A stretch of DNA of 64,000 nt from NCBI GenBank assembly GCA_016711925.1, contig JADJSA010000018.1:124001-188000 (forward strand). Reading direction: 5' to 3'. The DNA comes from Candidatus Methylophosphatis haderslevensis. GTDB taxonomy: Bacteria; Pseudomonadota; Gammaproteobacteria; Burkholderiales; Rhodocyclaceae. The notes below the pieces were generated by a model that saw only the letters and a program-made list of their open reading frames with translations, searched no databases and was not told where the DNA came from. Position numbers and translations under genes: made by a program. This document shows positions 8,768 to 17,641 of this stretch, in pieces; the stretch's first letter is position 1, and each line of letters opens with the position of its first letter.

Positions 8768-9378
8768 TCAAGCGGCAAGGAGAGACTGAATTGAATCGTT
8801 CGCTGGCCGAATTCGGGGGCTGTGGCGCCGCTTCAGTGCATCGGCCAATTCGACGTTGGGATTGGCCACACAGATGTCCAGCAGCTCATTGGCGGCCTGC
8901 TCATATGACAAAACGCAGTCACTGGGGGTTTGAAGGCACAGCAGTTCGGGATGAGGGCGCCAATCCGGAAGCGTTGCCAACGGACTGAAAGATGCACTGG
9001 CGCCCGCACGGGCACTGCATCCGCACTGAGAATACAAGCGAGAATCCGCCACCCGCAGCATTGCTGAATGCGGTTCGATGGCCGATGCTGGCGCCACCAT
9101 TGCGAGCCAGGTCCCGGCGACACCCCGCGGACGCCGAGTGAGCCGAAACTGCTGCCTGCATATGCTCGGCGGCGACAATTGACTGCAAACGCGCCGTCAG
9201 ACCCTTGACTTCGTCCAGTACCAAACCGATGCCAACTTTGCCGGCAACGTTCGCGCCTCGCTCGATCGTCGCAATGCTGTTGCGCCAGCGCTCGTCGTCC
9301 GTCACCACCTCGATCGGTATCAGCACTGCACGACTCTCTTTCAACAGTTTTAAGCACGATCTTGAAGGATTCAGCCAC
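8768..9378 (-). pseudogene. frameshifted hypothetical gene
   Basis: Reading from the ATG at 9378, MAESFKIVLK continues sensibly only after a one-base shift at an AAAA run (about 9348) into LLKESRAVLIPIEVVTDDER and NSIATIERGANVAGKVGIGL. It shifts again at a GGGG run (about 9124) into a third frame ending NELLDICVANPNVELADALK. Stitched together it gives about 200 residues. No family is recognised. Both breaks sit in homopolymers, so this may be an intact gene with sequencing errors or a real pseudogene. A small basic or regulatory protein is possible but unproven. Confidence 0.45.
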
Positions 9379-10065
9379 GGATTTTGGCCGTTCGCTCCCG
9401 GGCTCGCGGAAGCGCCATTCAAATAGGTCGCGAACCGGCTATCACGGGCGGCGCGTTTGAGGCGCCCGGTCGTCAAGACGAGCGAGCAGGTATTATCACG
9501 CCCATCGCGCTGGACGGCTCGCTGCATACCGTGCTTCGCGCAAACCCGGCTGGCCCTGATGTCCCCGGTCCGATTGCGTTGGAATGCGATTGGCGAAGCG
9601 GGAACGCGGTTCTACCGCCGATCGATCGCGGCGATCCGCCGCCCGCATTTCGTGTTCGCGGCGGATTTGCGGCGGACCCGGCTCCGCGCGAGGCGAAACG
9701 GCGACGGTCGCCGCTGGCGACGAGGCGTGCAGCAGAGGATGAACGGAAAGGTGATACTCGCTTCGCCGGCCGATAGTGCCAGACTGCGCCGCCCGTCGTT
9801 TCAGCGGGCGAATGCCACCCATGCTTTTCTTCGCCGCAGTAGATGCCGTGGCACTTCTGGGTAGCATGACGGCATCCACTTTCGCGTTGTCCGCCTTAGT
9901 CCGCGTGACCGCTGGCGCGGCTATTGGCGCCGATGTCAGCGTTGAGTGGGCGCGCGGCGGGGATATGGCCGAACTCATTTCACGGCGGGGGCCGGCACCT
10001 CGGCTTGCCCGCGCCAGCGTCGCTGCTGAAGCCGTTGGGATGCACTTGCTGTCGCATGCCGGTGC
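9379..10065 (+). other. 687-bp region without a convincing gene
   Basis: Open frames exist on both strands (for example 9384-9776 forward), but their translations are rich in Arg, Ala and Pro with no recognisable domain and look like GC-driven noise. The region separates the broken gene from the selenoneine locus and should hold the promoter for the ATP-grasp gene. I see no repeats or clear hairpins. Confidence 0.4.
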
Positions 10066-11418
10066 ATGAAACCGCGATCGCCGCGAACGCTGGTGCTGTT
10101 CGGTTTCGACTGGGACCAGTTCGGTTTCGGGCGCTGGGCCGGCAAATTCCCGAACGACCACGCCGGATTCGACCTGTTCAGCTTTCCCAGCAAACTGCGG
10201 CTCGTCGGCTTCGACCTGACGCGCTTTGTCGACCGCCTCGCTGCCCGCGCGGAACGCGCCGGCTGGCAGGCGGTGGTCTCCAACCACGAACAGTTCGGCG
10301 CGCTGGCGGCGGCGATGCTGGCCGAGCGCATGGGGTGGCCGGGCACGCCGGTGCGCGCGGTCCTGGCCTGCCAGCACAAATTCCATGCCCGGCGGGTAGT
10401 GCAGGCGGTGGCCCCGGAAGCCAACACCGGCTTCGGACTGCTACCATGGAGCTACGGCGAACCGGTGCCCGAGAATCTTGCTTATCCGCTGTTCATCAAG
10501 CCGGTGAAAGCGGCCTTCTCGGTGTTGGCGCGCAGGGTGCGCAACCGCGACGAACTGGCAGCCATGACACGTTTCAGCCGCGGGGAAATCTGGTTGATGC
10601 GAAAACTGTTGGATCCGTTCGAGCGCATCGTCAAGGCGCGCCTGCCCGAGGCCGGCAGCGTCCACCGCCTGCTGCTGGAGCAACCTGTCACAGCCCGCCA
10701 GTACAATCTCGACGGCTACGTGTTCGGCGGCGATATGCGCGAACTGGGCATCGTCGAGTCGGTGATGTATCCGGGCACGCAAAGCTTCATGCGCTTCGAC
10801 TACCCGTGCGCGATTCCGGCGGCCGCGCGGGCGCGCGCAGCGGCTGTCGCGCGGCGTTTTCTCGCCGCCACGGGCTTCACGCACGGGCTGTTCAACATGG
10901 AGTTCTTCTACGACGAGACGCAGGACCGGCTCACCGTCATCGAATTCAACCCGCGCATGGCCGCGCAGTTTTCCGATCTCTACCTGCGTGTCGATGGCGT
11001 CGATCTGCATCGCGTCGCGCTCGAACTGGCGCACGGCCGCGATCCGGCGCTGCTGCCGCGTGTTCAGGCCACGGCCGGCACGGCTGCGAGCTTCGTCTAT
11101 CGAAGCTTCGACCCGACGGCGCGGCCTCCCATGCCTTCCGCGGCCCGCCGCCGCGAACTCGCTCGCCAGTTTCCCGATGCCATGCTGTTCTGCTTTCCGA
11201 AGACGGCCGGCCAGATCGCGCGAGACTTCAAGTGGCTCGGCAGTTACCGCTATGGCATTGTCCATCTGGGAGGCCGCGACGCGGCGGATCGGGCCTGCCG
11301 TTGCGTGGGGGCGAGCCGGTTGCTGGGTTGGCCCGCCCCCTGCGACCAACCCGACGTCGAAGCCGGACCTGCCCCGCAACGACCGGCGCAGGCACTTCCA
11401 CTGGAAAGCCACCGATGA
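10066..11418 (+). CDS. ATP-grasp superfamily ligase, first gene of the selenoneine locus
   Basis: A 450-residue protein with an ATP-grasp core: a nucleotide-binding strand near YPLFIKPVKAAFSVLAR (about residues 145-160) and the metal-binding signature GLFNMEFFYDE followed by VIEFNPRMAAQF (residues about 275-310). ATP-grasp enzymes join a carboxylate to an amine, thiol or other nucleophile through an acyl phosphate. The substrate cannot be read here. Its stop overlaps the start of a 40-codon ORF that in turn overlaps egtD, so it is probably co-expressed with hercynine synthesis. It is not one of the known Sen or Egt enzymes. A role in tailoring or conjugating the product is my inference. Confidence 0.75.
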   Translation: MKPRSPRTLVLFGFDWDQFGFGRWAGKFPNDHAGFDLFSFPSKLRLVGFDLTRFVDRLAARAERAGWQAVVSNHEQFGALAAAMLAERMGWPGTPVRAVLACQHKFHARRVVQAVAPEANTGFGLLPWSYGEPVPENLAYPLFIKPVKAAFSVLARRVRNRDELAAMTRFSRGEIWLMRKLLDPFERIVKARLPEAGSVHRLLLEQPVTARQYNLDGYVFGGDMRELGIVESVMYPGTQSFMRFDYPCAIPAAARARAAAVARRFLAATGFTHGLFNMEFFYDETQDRLTVIEFNPRMAAQFSDLYLRVDGVDLHRVALELAHGRDPALLPRVQATAGTAASFVYRSFDPTARPPMPSAARRRELARQFPDAMLFCFPKTAGQIARDFKWLGSYRYGIVHLGGRDAADRACRCVGASRLLGWPAPCDQPDVEAGPAPQRPAQALPLESHR

Positions 11419-11537
11419 CCATCCGCACTCTGCAACGCCTCGCGCCCGCTGTCGGTTGCGCCCCCGGCGGCGGTTGGGCACGTCCCGTGCCTTCAAGGGA
11501 GCCGGCCGCCTTCAAAGCATCTGGCGGTGCCAAGTGA
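11415..11537 (+). CDS. 40-codon ORF bridging the ATP-grasp gene and egtD
   Basis: The start codon overlaps the ATP-grasp stop (ATGA at 11415-11418) and the stop overlaps the GTG start of egtD (GTGA at 11534-11537). The product would be 40 residues, starting MTIRTLQRLAPAVG, basic and Gly/Pro-rich with one Cys. There is no known homologue that I recognise. The double overlap suggests a coupling peptide, whose translation carries ribosomes into egtD. It could equally be a decayed linker. Confidence 0.4.
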   Translation: MTIRTLQRLAPAVGCAPGGGWARPVPSREPAAFKASGGAK

Positions 11538-12493
11538 AAATCCCGCGCCTGATCCAGAGCGCGCGCCACGAACCTCAAGCGCTGATGGCCGAACTGCTCG
11601 CGGGCCTCATGGCGTCGACGGCGACGGTTGCGCCCAAGTACCTCTACGACGCGCTGGGTTCGCGCCTCTTTGCGGCGATCGTCGAACTGCCCGAATATTA
11701 TCTGACGCGCGCCGAAGCGGCGATCTTCTCCCGCCACCTCGGCACCATGGCGGGAGCGCTCGGCCCGGTCGCGACACTGGTTGACCTGGGCGCCGGCAAT
11801 TGCGAGAAGGCCGCACGCCTGTTCGATGCATTCCAGGTGCAGCGTTATGTGGCGGTGGATATTTCGGCGAGCTATCTGCGCGAGTCGCTGGACAAGTTGC
11901 AGCGCCAGTATCCGCAAATGGACATGCTGGGCATCGGTCTCGATTTCTCGACGCACCTGAACCTGCCGGCGGAACTTGGCAAAGGCGCGCGCACCCTGTT
12001 TTATCCTGGCTCCAGCATCGGCAATTTCGCGCCGGACGAAGCACTGGCGTTGCTTTGTCAGGCCCATGCCGCCGCCCAGGGGGGCGCCCTGCTGATCGGT
12101 GTGGACCTGGTCAAACCGATCGACGTCCTGGAGCCCGCCTACGACGATGCGCTGGGAGTGACCGCCGCCTTCAACCGCAACATGCTGCTGCATCTGAATC
12201 GCCTGGCCGGCACCGATTTCGACGTTGCCGACTGGCGCCATGTCGCCTTCTTCGATGCTGCCGCCTCGCGCATCGAGATGCATCTTGAAGCCGTGCGCGA
12301 CGTCACCGCAAGCTGGTCCGGCGGCGCGCGCCACTTCGCTGCGGGCGAGCGCATCCACACCGAGAACTCCTGCAAGTGGCGTATCGACGATTTTGCCGCG
12401 CTGCTGAGGCTGGCCGGCTTTTCGCGCCTGCAGCACTGGACCGATGAACGCGAATGGTTCGCCGTCTTTCTTGCCTTTTGCAGGAGTGGGTAG
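11534..12493 (+). CDS. egtD: L-histidine N-alpha-methyltransferase EgtD
   Basis: A 319-residue SAM-dependent enzyme that trimethylates the alpha-amine of histidine to hercynine, the betaine scaffold of ergothioneine and selenoneine. Family hallmarks are visible: the N-terminal YLYDALGSRLFAAIVELPEY, the SAM motif LVDLGAGNCEKAARL (about residues 83-97), FYPGSSIGNF, and the C-terminal ENSCKWRIDDFAALLRLAGF. GTG 11534 gives a normal family length; the in-frame ATG at 11585 is an alternative. It is convergent with senA 43 bases downstream. Product use by SenA is expected from the known pathway. Confidence 0.93.
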   Translation: MKIPRLIQSARHEPQALMAELLAGLMASTATVAPKYLYDALGSRLFAAIVELPEYYLTRAEAAIFSRHLGTMAGALGPVATLVDLGAGNCEKAARLFDAFQVQRYVAVDISASYLRESLDKLQRQYPQMDMLGIGLDFSTHLNLPAELGKGARTLFYPGSSIGNFAPDEALALLCQAHAAAQGGALLIGVDLVKPIDVLEPAYDDALGVTAAFNRNMLLHLNRLAGTDFDVADWRHVAFFDAAASRIEMHLEAVRDVTASWSGGARHFAAGERIHTENSCKWRIDDFAALLRLAGFSRLQHWTDEREWFAVFLAFCRSG

Positions 12494-12536
12494 CTTGCGC
12501 AGCGTGAATGATCGCCGTGGCGTCAGCGCCGAACCG

Positions 12537-13703
12537 TCAAAGCGCGCAACTGCGAAAGCCGTTGTGCATGTCGTTGCGTTCCGGCGTAAAGAAATTGCGG
12601 TAGCGCGGATGCGTCATGCGCGGCGAAGTGGCCCGGCTCGCGCCGCGCAGCACGTAGCGTTCGCCAAACCATGGCGCCGAGTAATCGCGGTAGGGATGGG
12701 CGACGAAACCCGGATAGGGCAGAAAGCGGCTCGCCGTCCATTCCCAGACCTGCCCCCAATCGAAGCGCGCCTGGGTCACGGCGGCCAGTTCCCACTCGGT
12801 TTCGGTCGGCAGGCGACGTCCGGCCCATTGGCACCATGCCGCCGCCTCGAACCAGGTGAGGTGAGTCGCCGGCGCGTCCATCTCGAGTGCCAGCCATCGG
12901 CCGAACCGGCGGGTTTGCCAACTGCCTCCCTGGCGGCGCAAGTAGCGCGGCGGCGGCGCGCCGCTCGCTTCGAGGTAAGGCAGGTAACGCTCCCAGCTCA
13001 CCACGTTGCTGTCGATCTCGAACTCAGCGACACTCACCCCATGGGCGCCAAGCTCGTTGTCGAAGGCAAAACCGCGGTCGGCATGACCGAGGGTCCAGGT
13101 CTGCGCCGCGACGCCCATCGGTGCGTTTTGTCGCGGCTGCGCGGCCGGTTGCAGCAGCGTGACCGGCACGGCGATGTCCAATGCCTGTGCCATATAGATT
13201 GCCGCCTCGGCATGCATGTCTTCGTGAAACAGCGCCAGGCGGTAGAAGTAAAGCGCGTCGTCGGTTTCCGGCGCGCTGGCGAGCAGGGCCAGACTCTCCG
13301 CCAGCCCGTCGGCGAGATAGGCACGGGTTGCCGCCAGGTCCGGCAACGCCAGACCCCAGCGCGTGGCATGGTCGACGAGACTGGAATTGTAGAGGGCGTC
13401 GGCCTGCGGCAGGCGGCCCGCCGGACGCTGCTGATCGGCATCGCAGCCGATGCCGCGGTCGTGCTGGCGGTTGCGCGCGATCCAGTAGTCCTGGAACCAG
13501 CCGATGTGGCCGGCTTCCCACAGCGGCGGGTTGAGTTGCACGGAATAGGGCACGAGCAGTTTCGCCCCGAGTGCGTGGGCATAGGCATCGAGCAAGCTCA
13601 GGGTGCGCGTGCGGCAGTCGCGCAACGCTGCGGCGAGAACGTCGCGGCCGCCGCAGCGCGCGGCGATCGCAGGGTGCAGGGAGATGGGCGGGACCGGACA
13701 CAT
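12537..13703 (-). CDS. senA: EgtB-type sulfoxide/selenoxide synthase, selenoneine synthase SenA
   Basis: A 388-residue non-haem iron enzyme with an N-terminal DinB-like domain and a C-terminal formylglycine-enzyme-like domain, the EgtB/OvoA/SenA architecture. A three-His iron site is visible: His66 in EAGHIGWF plus His160 and His164 in LFHEDMHAE. The C-terminal domain shows GRRLPTETEWELAA and YRNFFTPERNDMHNGFR. EgtB and SenA are close homologues. Divergent pairing with senB and selD is what points to SenA, which joins hercynine to a selenosugar using oxygen. The ATG at 13703 was chosen because upstream residues look non-coding. Confidence 0.88.
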   Translation of the reverse strand: MCPVPPISLHPAIAARCGGRDVLAAALRDCRTRTLSLLDAYAHALGAKLLVPYSVQLNPPLWEAGHIGWFQDYWIARNRQHDRGIGCDADQQRPAGRLPQADALYNSSLVDHATRWGLALPDLAATRAYLADGLAESLALLASAPETDDALYFYRLALFHEDMHAEAAIYMAQALDIAVPVTLLQPAAQPRQNAPMGVAAQTWTLGHADRGFAFDNELGAHGVSVAEFEIDSNVVSWERYLPYLEASGAPPPRYLRRQGGSWQTRRFGRWLALEMDAPATHLTWFEAAAWCQWAGRRLPTETEWELAAVTQARFDWGQVWEWTASRFLPYPGFVAHPYRDYSAPWFGERYVLRGASRATSPRMTHPRYRNFFTPERNDMHNGFRSCAL

Positions 13704-13719
13704 GGTTAAGGCGGAAAGT

Positions 13720-14703
13720 ATGCCGCAAGTGGTGATCGTCAGCCCGGCCCTGCGCGATGCCAACAACGGCAACTGGCAAACGGCGCGACGCTGGCAGGCG
13801 CATCTGTCGCGCAATCATGCCGTACGCGTCGTCCGGCAGTGGCCGGACGCGCTGGCGGGCAACGATGCCGTGATGATCGCGCTGCACGCGCGCCGATCTG
13901 CCGAGGCCATCGCAGCGTGGAGCGCCGCGCCCCACGGTCGCCGCCTGGCAGTCGTGCTGACCGGCACCGATCTCTATCGCGATATCGAAACCGACGCATC
14001 GGCGCAGCGCTCGCTGGCGCTGGCGCAGGTGCTGGTCGTATTGCAGGAAGACGCGCCGCGCTCGCTGCCCGCCGGGATGCGAGCCAAGTGCCGGGTCATC
14101 TACCAGTCCACGTCCGCGCGCAAGCCGCTGCCGAAGTCGCCCAATCGGCTGCGCGCGGTGATGGTCGGTCACCTGCGGGAGGAGAAATCCCCGCAGACGC
14201 TCTTTGCCGCCGCACGACTGCTGGCGACGCGGCGCGACATTCACCTCGATCACATCGGCGACGCGCTCGATCCCGCGCTGGCCGAGGCCGCCCGCGTGAC
14301 GATGGACGCGGTGCCGAACTACCGCTGGCTGGGCGGTTTGCCGCACGAGACGGTGCGGCGACGAATCCAGCGCGCGCACTTGCTGATTCACACCAGCCGG
14401 ATGGAGGGCGGCGCGCATGTGATCATGGAGGCGGTGGCGAGCGGCACGCCGGTGCTGGCGTCGCGCGTCGAAGGCAATGTCGGCATGCTTGGCGCGGACT
14501 ACGCGGGATATTTTCCATGGGATGACGCCGCCGCGCTGGCCGCACTGATTTTGCGCTGCCAGGAGAGCCGGCGCCGGCAGCCAGGGGAGGATTTTCTGCG
14601 GACGCTCACGGCACTGTGCGCGCAGCGCGCGCCGCTGTTCGATGGGACGGCCGAGCGCGCCGCGCTGCAGCGGCTGCTTGCAGACCTGTTGGGAGCGCAC
14701 TGA
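13720..14703 (+). CDS. senB: GT-B-like glycosyltransferase, selenosugar synthase SenB
   Basis: A 327-residue protein starting MPQVVIVSPALRDANNGNWQ. The C-terminal half carries the group 1 glycosyltransferase signature HTSRMEGGAHVIMEAVASGT (Glu-x7-Glu). Middle features include LTGTDLYRDI and AVMVGHLREEK. In the known selenoneine pathway SenB uses selenophosphate and a UDP-sugar to make a 1-selenosugar, forming the carbon-selenium bond. Assignment rests on family resemblance plus the adjacent senA and selD. The ATG at 13720 follows AAGGCGGA; an ATG at 13702 would overlap the senA start. Its stop is immediately followed by the selD ATG. Confidence 0.88.
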   Translation: MPQVVIVSPALRDANNGNWQTARRWQAHLSRNHAVRVVRQWPDALAGNDAVMIALHARRSAEAIAAWSAAPHGRRLAVVLTGTDLYRDIETDASAQRSLALAQVLVVLQEDAPRSLPAGMRAKCRVIYQSTSARKPLPKSPNRLRAVMVGHLREEKSPQTLFAAARLLATRRDIHLDHIGDALDPALAEAARVTMDAVPNYRWLGGLPHETVRRRIQRAHLLIHTSRMEGGAHVIMEAVASGTPVLASRVEGNVGMLGADYAGYFPWDDAAALAALILRCQESRRRQPGEDFLRTLTALCAQRAPLFDGTAERAALQRLLADLLGAH

Positions 14704-16980
14704 ATGCAGGCGGCACAGAGCCCAGTGTTGCGGGATATCGTGTTGATCGGCGGCGGCCACAGCCATGTCGGCGTGCTGTACATGTTCGCCATGCGGCCGC
14801 TCCCCGGAGTACGCCTGACGGTGATCTGCACCGACACCGACACCCCCTACTCCGGCATGCTGCCGGGCTACATCGCCGGGCATTACAGATTCGACCAAGT
14901 GCATATCGACCTGCGCCGGCTGGCCGAGTTCGCCGGCGCGCGCTACTACCGCGACGAGGTGACCGGCATCGACCGCGCGGCGCGCAAGGTGATCTGCGGC
15001 CAGCGCCCGCCGGTCGCCTACGACGCGCTGTCGATCAACATCGGTTCCACGCCACAGCTCGAAAATGTTGCCGGCGCCAGCGAGCACGCGGTGCCGGTGA
15101 AACCGATCCGTCGCTTCAACGAGCGCTGGCTGGCGCTGTTCGAACGCGTTTGCAACCATGGCGGTACGACGACGATCGCCGTGGTCGGCGCCGGCGCCGG
15201 CGGCGTCGAACTCACGCTTGCCATGCAATACCGGTTGCGCAATGAACTGCTCGCTCGGGGACGGAATCCGGACGACTTGCGCTTTCATCTGTTTTCGGCC
15301 GATGCGCAGATCCTGCCGACGCACAACCTGAGGGTGCGGCGGGCGTTCGAGCGTGTCTTGGTCGAACGCGGGGTGACGATCCATCGTGGCGCCGAGGTCA
15401 GTCGGGTCGAGGCTGGACGCTTGCACACGCGCACCGGCCAGGTTCTGCGGGCCGACGAGATCGTCTGGGTCACCCAGGCCGGCGGCGCCGCCTGGCTGGC
15501 CGGGACGGGCCTGGCGCTCGACGGCCGGGGCTTCATCCGCGTCGGCCAAACCCTGCAGAGCGAGACCGATCCGCTGATATTTGCAGCCGGCGACTGCGCT
15601 GCAGTGAGCGGGCACCGGCTGGAGAAGGCCGGCGTGTTTGCCGTGCGCATGGCCGGGCCGCTGGCCGAAAACCTGCGCCGCAGCGTCACCGGGCAGGCGC
15701 TGGTGAACTATCGGCCGCAGTCGCACTGGCTGGCGCTGATCAGCACCGGCGACCGCCATGCGGTCGCCTCGCGCGGCGCACTCTACGCACGCGGCGACTG
15801 GGTGTGGCGCTGGAAAGACTGGATCGATCGCCGTTTCATGCGCAAGTTCACCGAGTTCGCGGCCATGCGCAGCCCCGCGCCGGTAAGCGGCGAGACGCTG
15901 CCGCTCGAACCAGACGAGCAGGCGCAGGCCATATCCGCCATCGCCATGCGCTGTGGCGGCTGTGGCGCCAAGGTTGGTGCCACGGTGCTGTCGCGCGCCC
16001 TGGCCGGCGTGCGGCCGATCGCCCGCGATGACGTGCTGATCGGCCTGCATGCGCCGGACGATGCCGCCGTCGTGCGCGTGCCGCCGGGCAAGGCGGTGGT
16101 GCATAGCGTCGACTTCTTTCGCGCATTCATCGACGATCCGTGGCTGTTCGGCCGCATCGCCGCCAATCACGCGCTCGGCGACATCTTCGCCATGGGTGCC
16201 GAGCCGCAGTGCGCCACCGCCATCGCCACCGTGCCGCCGGGGCTCGAAGCCAAAGTCGAGGACGTGGTGTTCCAGTTGATGTCCGGAGCCGTGTCGGTGC
16301 TCGACGCGGCAGGCTGCGCACTGGTCGGCGGCCACACCGGCGAAGGCCGTGAACTGGCGCTCGGCTTCGCCGTCAATGGCCTGATCGACGAGCGCCTGAT
16401 CGGCGTAATGACCAAGGGCGGCATGCGCGCCGGCGACCTGCTGATCCTGACCAAACCGATGGGCACCGGCACCCTGTTCGCCGCCCACGCCCGGCTCAAG
16501 GCGCGCGGTCGCTGGATCGACGCTGCGCTCGATTCCATGCAGGTGTCCAACCGCGCAGCCATGCCGTGCCTGGTTGCCCATGGCGCGACGGCCTGCACCG
16601 ACCTGACCGGCTTCGGCCTGCTCGGCCATCTGCTCGAAATGACGCGGCCCTCGGCGGTGGATGCGGAACTCGAACTGGATGCCTTGCCCCTGCTCGATGG
16701 CGCCGCCGAAACGGCAGCGGCCGGCATCCTCAGCTCCCTGCAGCCGGCCAACGTGCGCCTGCGCCGGGCGCTGCGCAATCAGGAAGAAGCCCTGCGGCAC
16801 CCGGCCTACCCGTTGCTGTTCGACCCGCAGACGGCGGGCGGCCTGCTGGCCAGCGTGCCGGCCGAGTCGGCCGAGGCCTGCATCCTCGCGCTGCGCGGCC
16901 TGGGCTACCCGCACGCGAAGCGCATCGGCCGCGTCCTGGCGCAAGGCGATGCGCTGCAACCGGTCCGCCTGATCGTATGA
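14704..16980 (+). CDS. selD: fusion of FAD pyridine-nucleotide oxidoreductase and selenide,water dikinase (SelD/SenC)
   Basis: A 758-residue two-domain protein. Residues 1-370 are a NADH-dehydrogenase-like flavoprotein (VLIGGGHSHVGVLYMFAM, second nucleotide site VVGAGAGGVELTLAM, FAD-contact FAAGDCAAVSG). Residues about 400-758 are SelD, with catalytic Cys420 and Lys423 in the motif GGCGAKVG and the glycine-rich KPMGTGTLFAAH. SelD makes selenophosphate from selenide and ATP. The flavin half may reduce the selenium source or keep selenide reduced; this is inferred from the fusion. The active-site residue is Cys, not selenocysteine. It directly follows senB and overlaps the next gene. Confidence 0.94.
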   Translation: MQAAQSPVLRDIVLIGGGHSHVGVLYMFAMRPLPGVRLTVICTDTDTPYSGMLPGYIAGHYRFDQVHIDLRRLAEFAGARYYRDEVTGIDRAARKVICGQRPPVAYDALSINIGSTPQLENVAGASEHAVPVKPIRRFNERWLALFERVCNHGGTTTIAVVGAGAGGVELTLAMQYRLRNELLARGRNPDDLRFHLFSADAQILPTHNLRVRRAFERVLVERGVTIHRGAEVSRVEAGRLHTRTGQVLRADEIVWVTQAGGAAWLAGTGLALDGRGFIRVGQTLQSETDPLIFAAGDCAAVSGHRLEKAGVFAVRMAGPLAENLRRSVTGQALVNYRPQSHWLALISTGDRHAVASRGALYARGDWVWRWKDWIDRRFMRKFTEFAAMRSPAPVSGETLPLEPDEQAQAISAIAMRCGGCGAKVGATVLSRALAGVRPIARDDVLIGLHAPDDAAVVRVPPGKAVVHSVDFFRAFIDDPWLFGRIAANHALGDIFAMGAEPQCATAIATVPPGLEAKVEDVVFQLMSGAVSVLDAAGCALVGGHTGEGRELALGFAVNGLIDERLIGVMTKGGMRAGDLLILTKPMGTGTLFAAHARLKARGRWIDAALDSMQVSNRAAMPCLVAHGATACTDLTGFGLLGHLLEMTRPSAVDAELELDALPLLDGAAETAAAGILSSLQPANVRLRRALRNQEEALRHPAYPLLFDPQTAGGLLASVPAESAEACILALRGLGYPHAKRIGRVLAQGDALQPVRLIV

Positions 16981-17633
16981 CGACCGACGCCGACGACTCG
17001 ATTCGATCCCGGTCGATTGCGAAGTATCGCAAGTGCGCGGCCGGCTATGATGCAACCTGCGGACCCACGTGGCGGATTCGCGAGCGCACCGTCGCCGCCT
17101 TGCAACTGCAACCCGGGCAGCGCGTGCTCGATGTCGGCTGCGGCACGGGATTGAGCCTGCCGTTATTGCGCGCGGGAGTCGGCGCGACCGGCATGATCTA
17201 CGGCTTCGACCAGAGTCCCGAGATGCTCGCATTTGCCCGCAAGCGCGCTGCCGAACACAACTGGCCCAACGTGCAACTGCTGCACACTGCCGCGCAGGAT
17301 CTGCGTCTGCCCGAGCCGGTCGACGCGTTGCTGTTTCATTATGCGCACGACATCCTGCGCTCGCCTGCGGCGCTGGCGCGGATTCTCGCTTGTGCCCGGC
17401 CGCAGGCGCGGGTGGCCATCGCCGGGATCAAGTATTTCCCTGCCTGGCTGGCCCCCCTGAATCTGTGGGTTTATCTGAAGAACTACGGATACAACGGGGC
17501 GCCCGGGGATCTGCGGGCACCGTGGAATCGCATCGCGCCGTTTCTTGACGGCTGGCAGTTGACGCCGACCCAGTTCGGCATGGGCTACATCGGTGCCGGG
17601 CAGCTCGCCGTGACGACCGGCGGGCGAGGTTGA
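16977..17633 (+). CDS. class I SAM-dependent methyltransferase coupled to selD
   Basis: A 218-residue protein. The SAM motif VLDVGCGTGLSLPLL is at about residues 46-60, the acidic motif II region is YGFDQSPEMLAFARKRA, and AQDLRLPEPVDALLFHYAHD follows. The ATG overlaps the selD stop (ATGA), and its own stop overlaps a TTG start of the next gene, so it is tightly built into the sen transcript. The last 60 residues (KYFPAWLAPLNLWVYLKNYG) may form the substrate pocket. The substrate is unknown. Methylation of a selenium or sulfur product is a reasonable guess because of the operon, not because of any motif. Confidence 0.8.
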   Translation: MTTDADDSIRSRSIAKYRKCAAGYDATCGPTWRIRERTVAALQLQPGQRVLDVGCGTGLSLPLLRAGVGATGMIYGFDQSPEMLAFARKRAAEHNWPNVQLLHTAAQDLRLPEPVDALLFHYAHDILRSPAALARILACARPQARVAIAGIKYFPAWLAPLNLWVYLKNYGYNGAPGDLRAPWNRIAPFLDGWQLTPTQFGMGYIGAGQLAVTTGGRG

Positions 17634-17641
17634 GCGCGCGT

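Noticed and set aside
9384..9776. 130-residue forward frame upstream of the ATP-grasp gene
   Set aside because: Arg/Pro/Ala-rich, no start site, and overlapped by equally open frames on the other strand.
13024..17232. 1,402-residue open frame on the minus strand
   Set aside because: It runs antisense to senB, selD and the methyltransferase and, out of frame, over senA. Its translation is Arg/His-rich with no domain. Long antisense frames are expected in such GC-rich codon usage.
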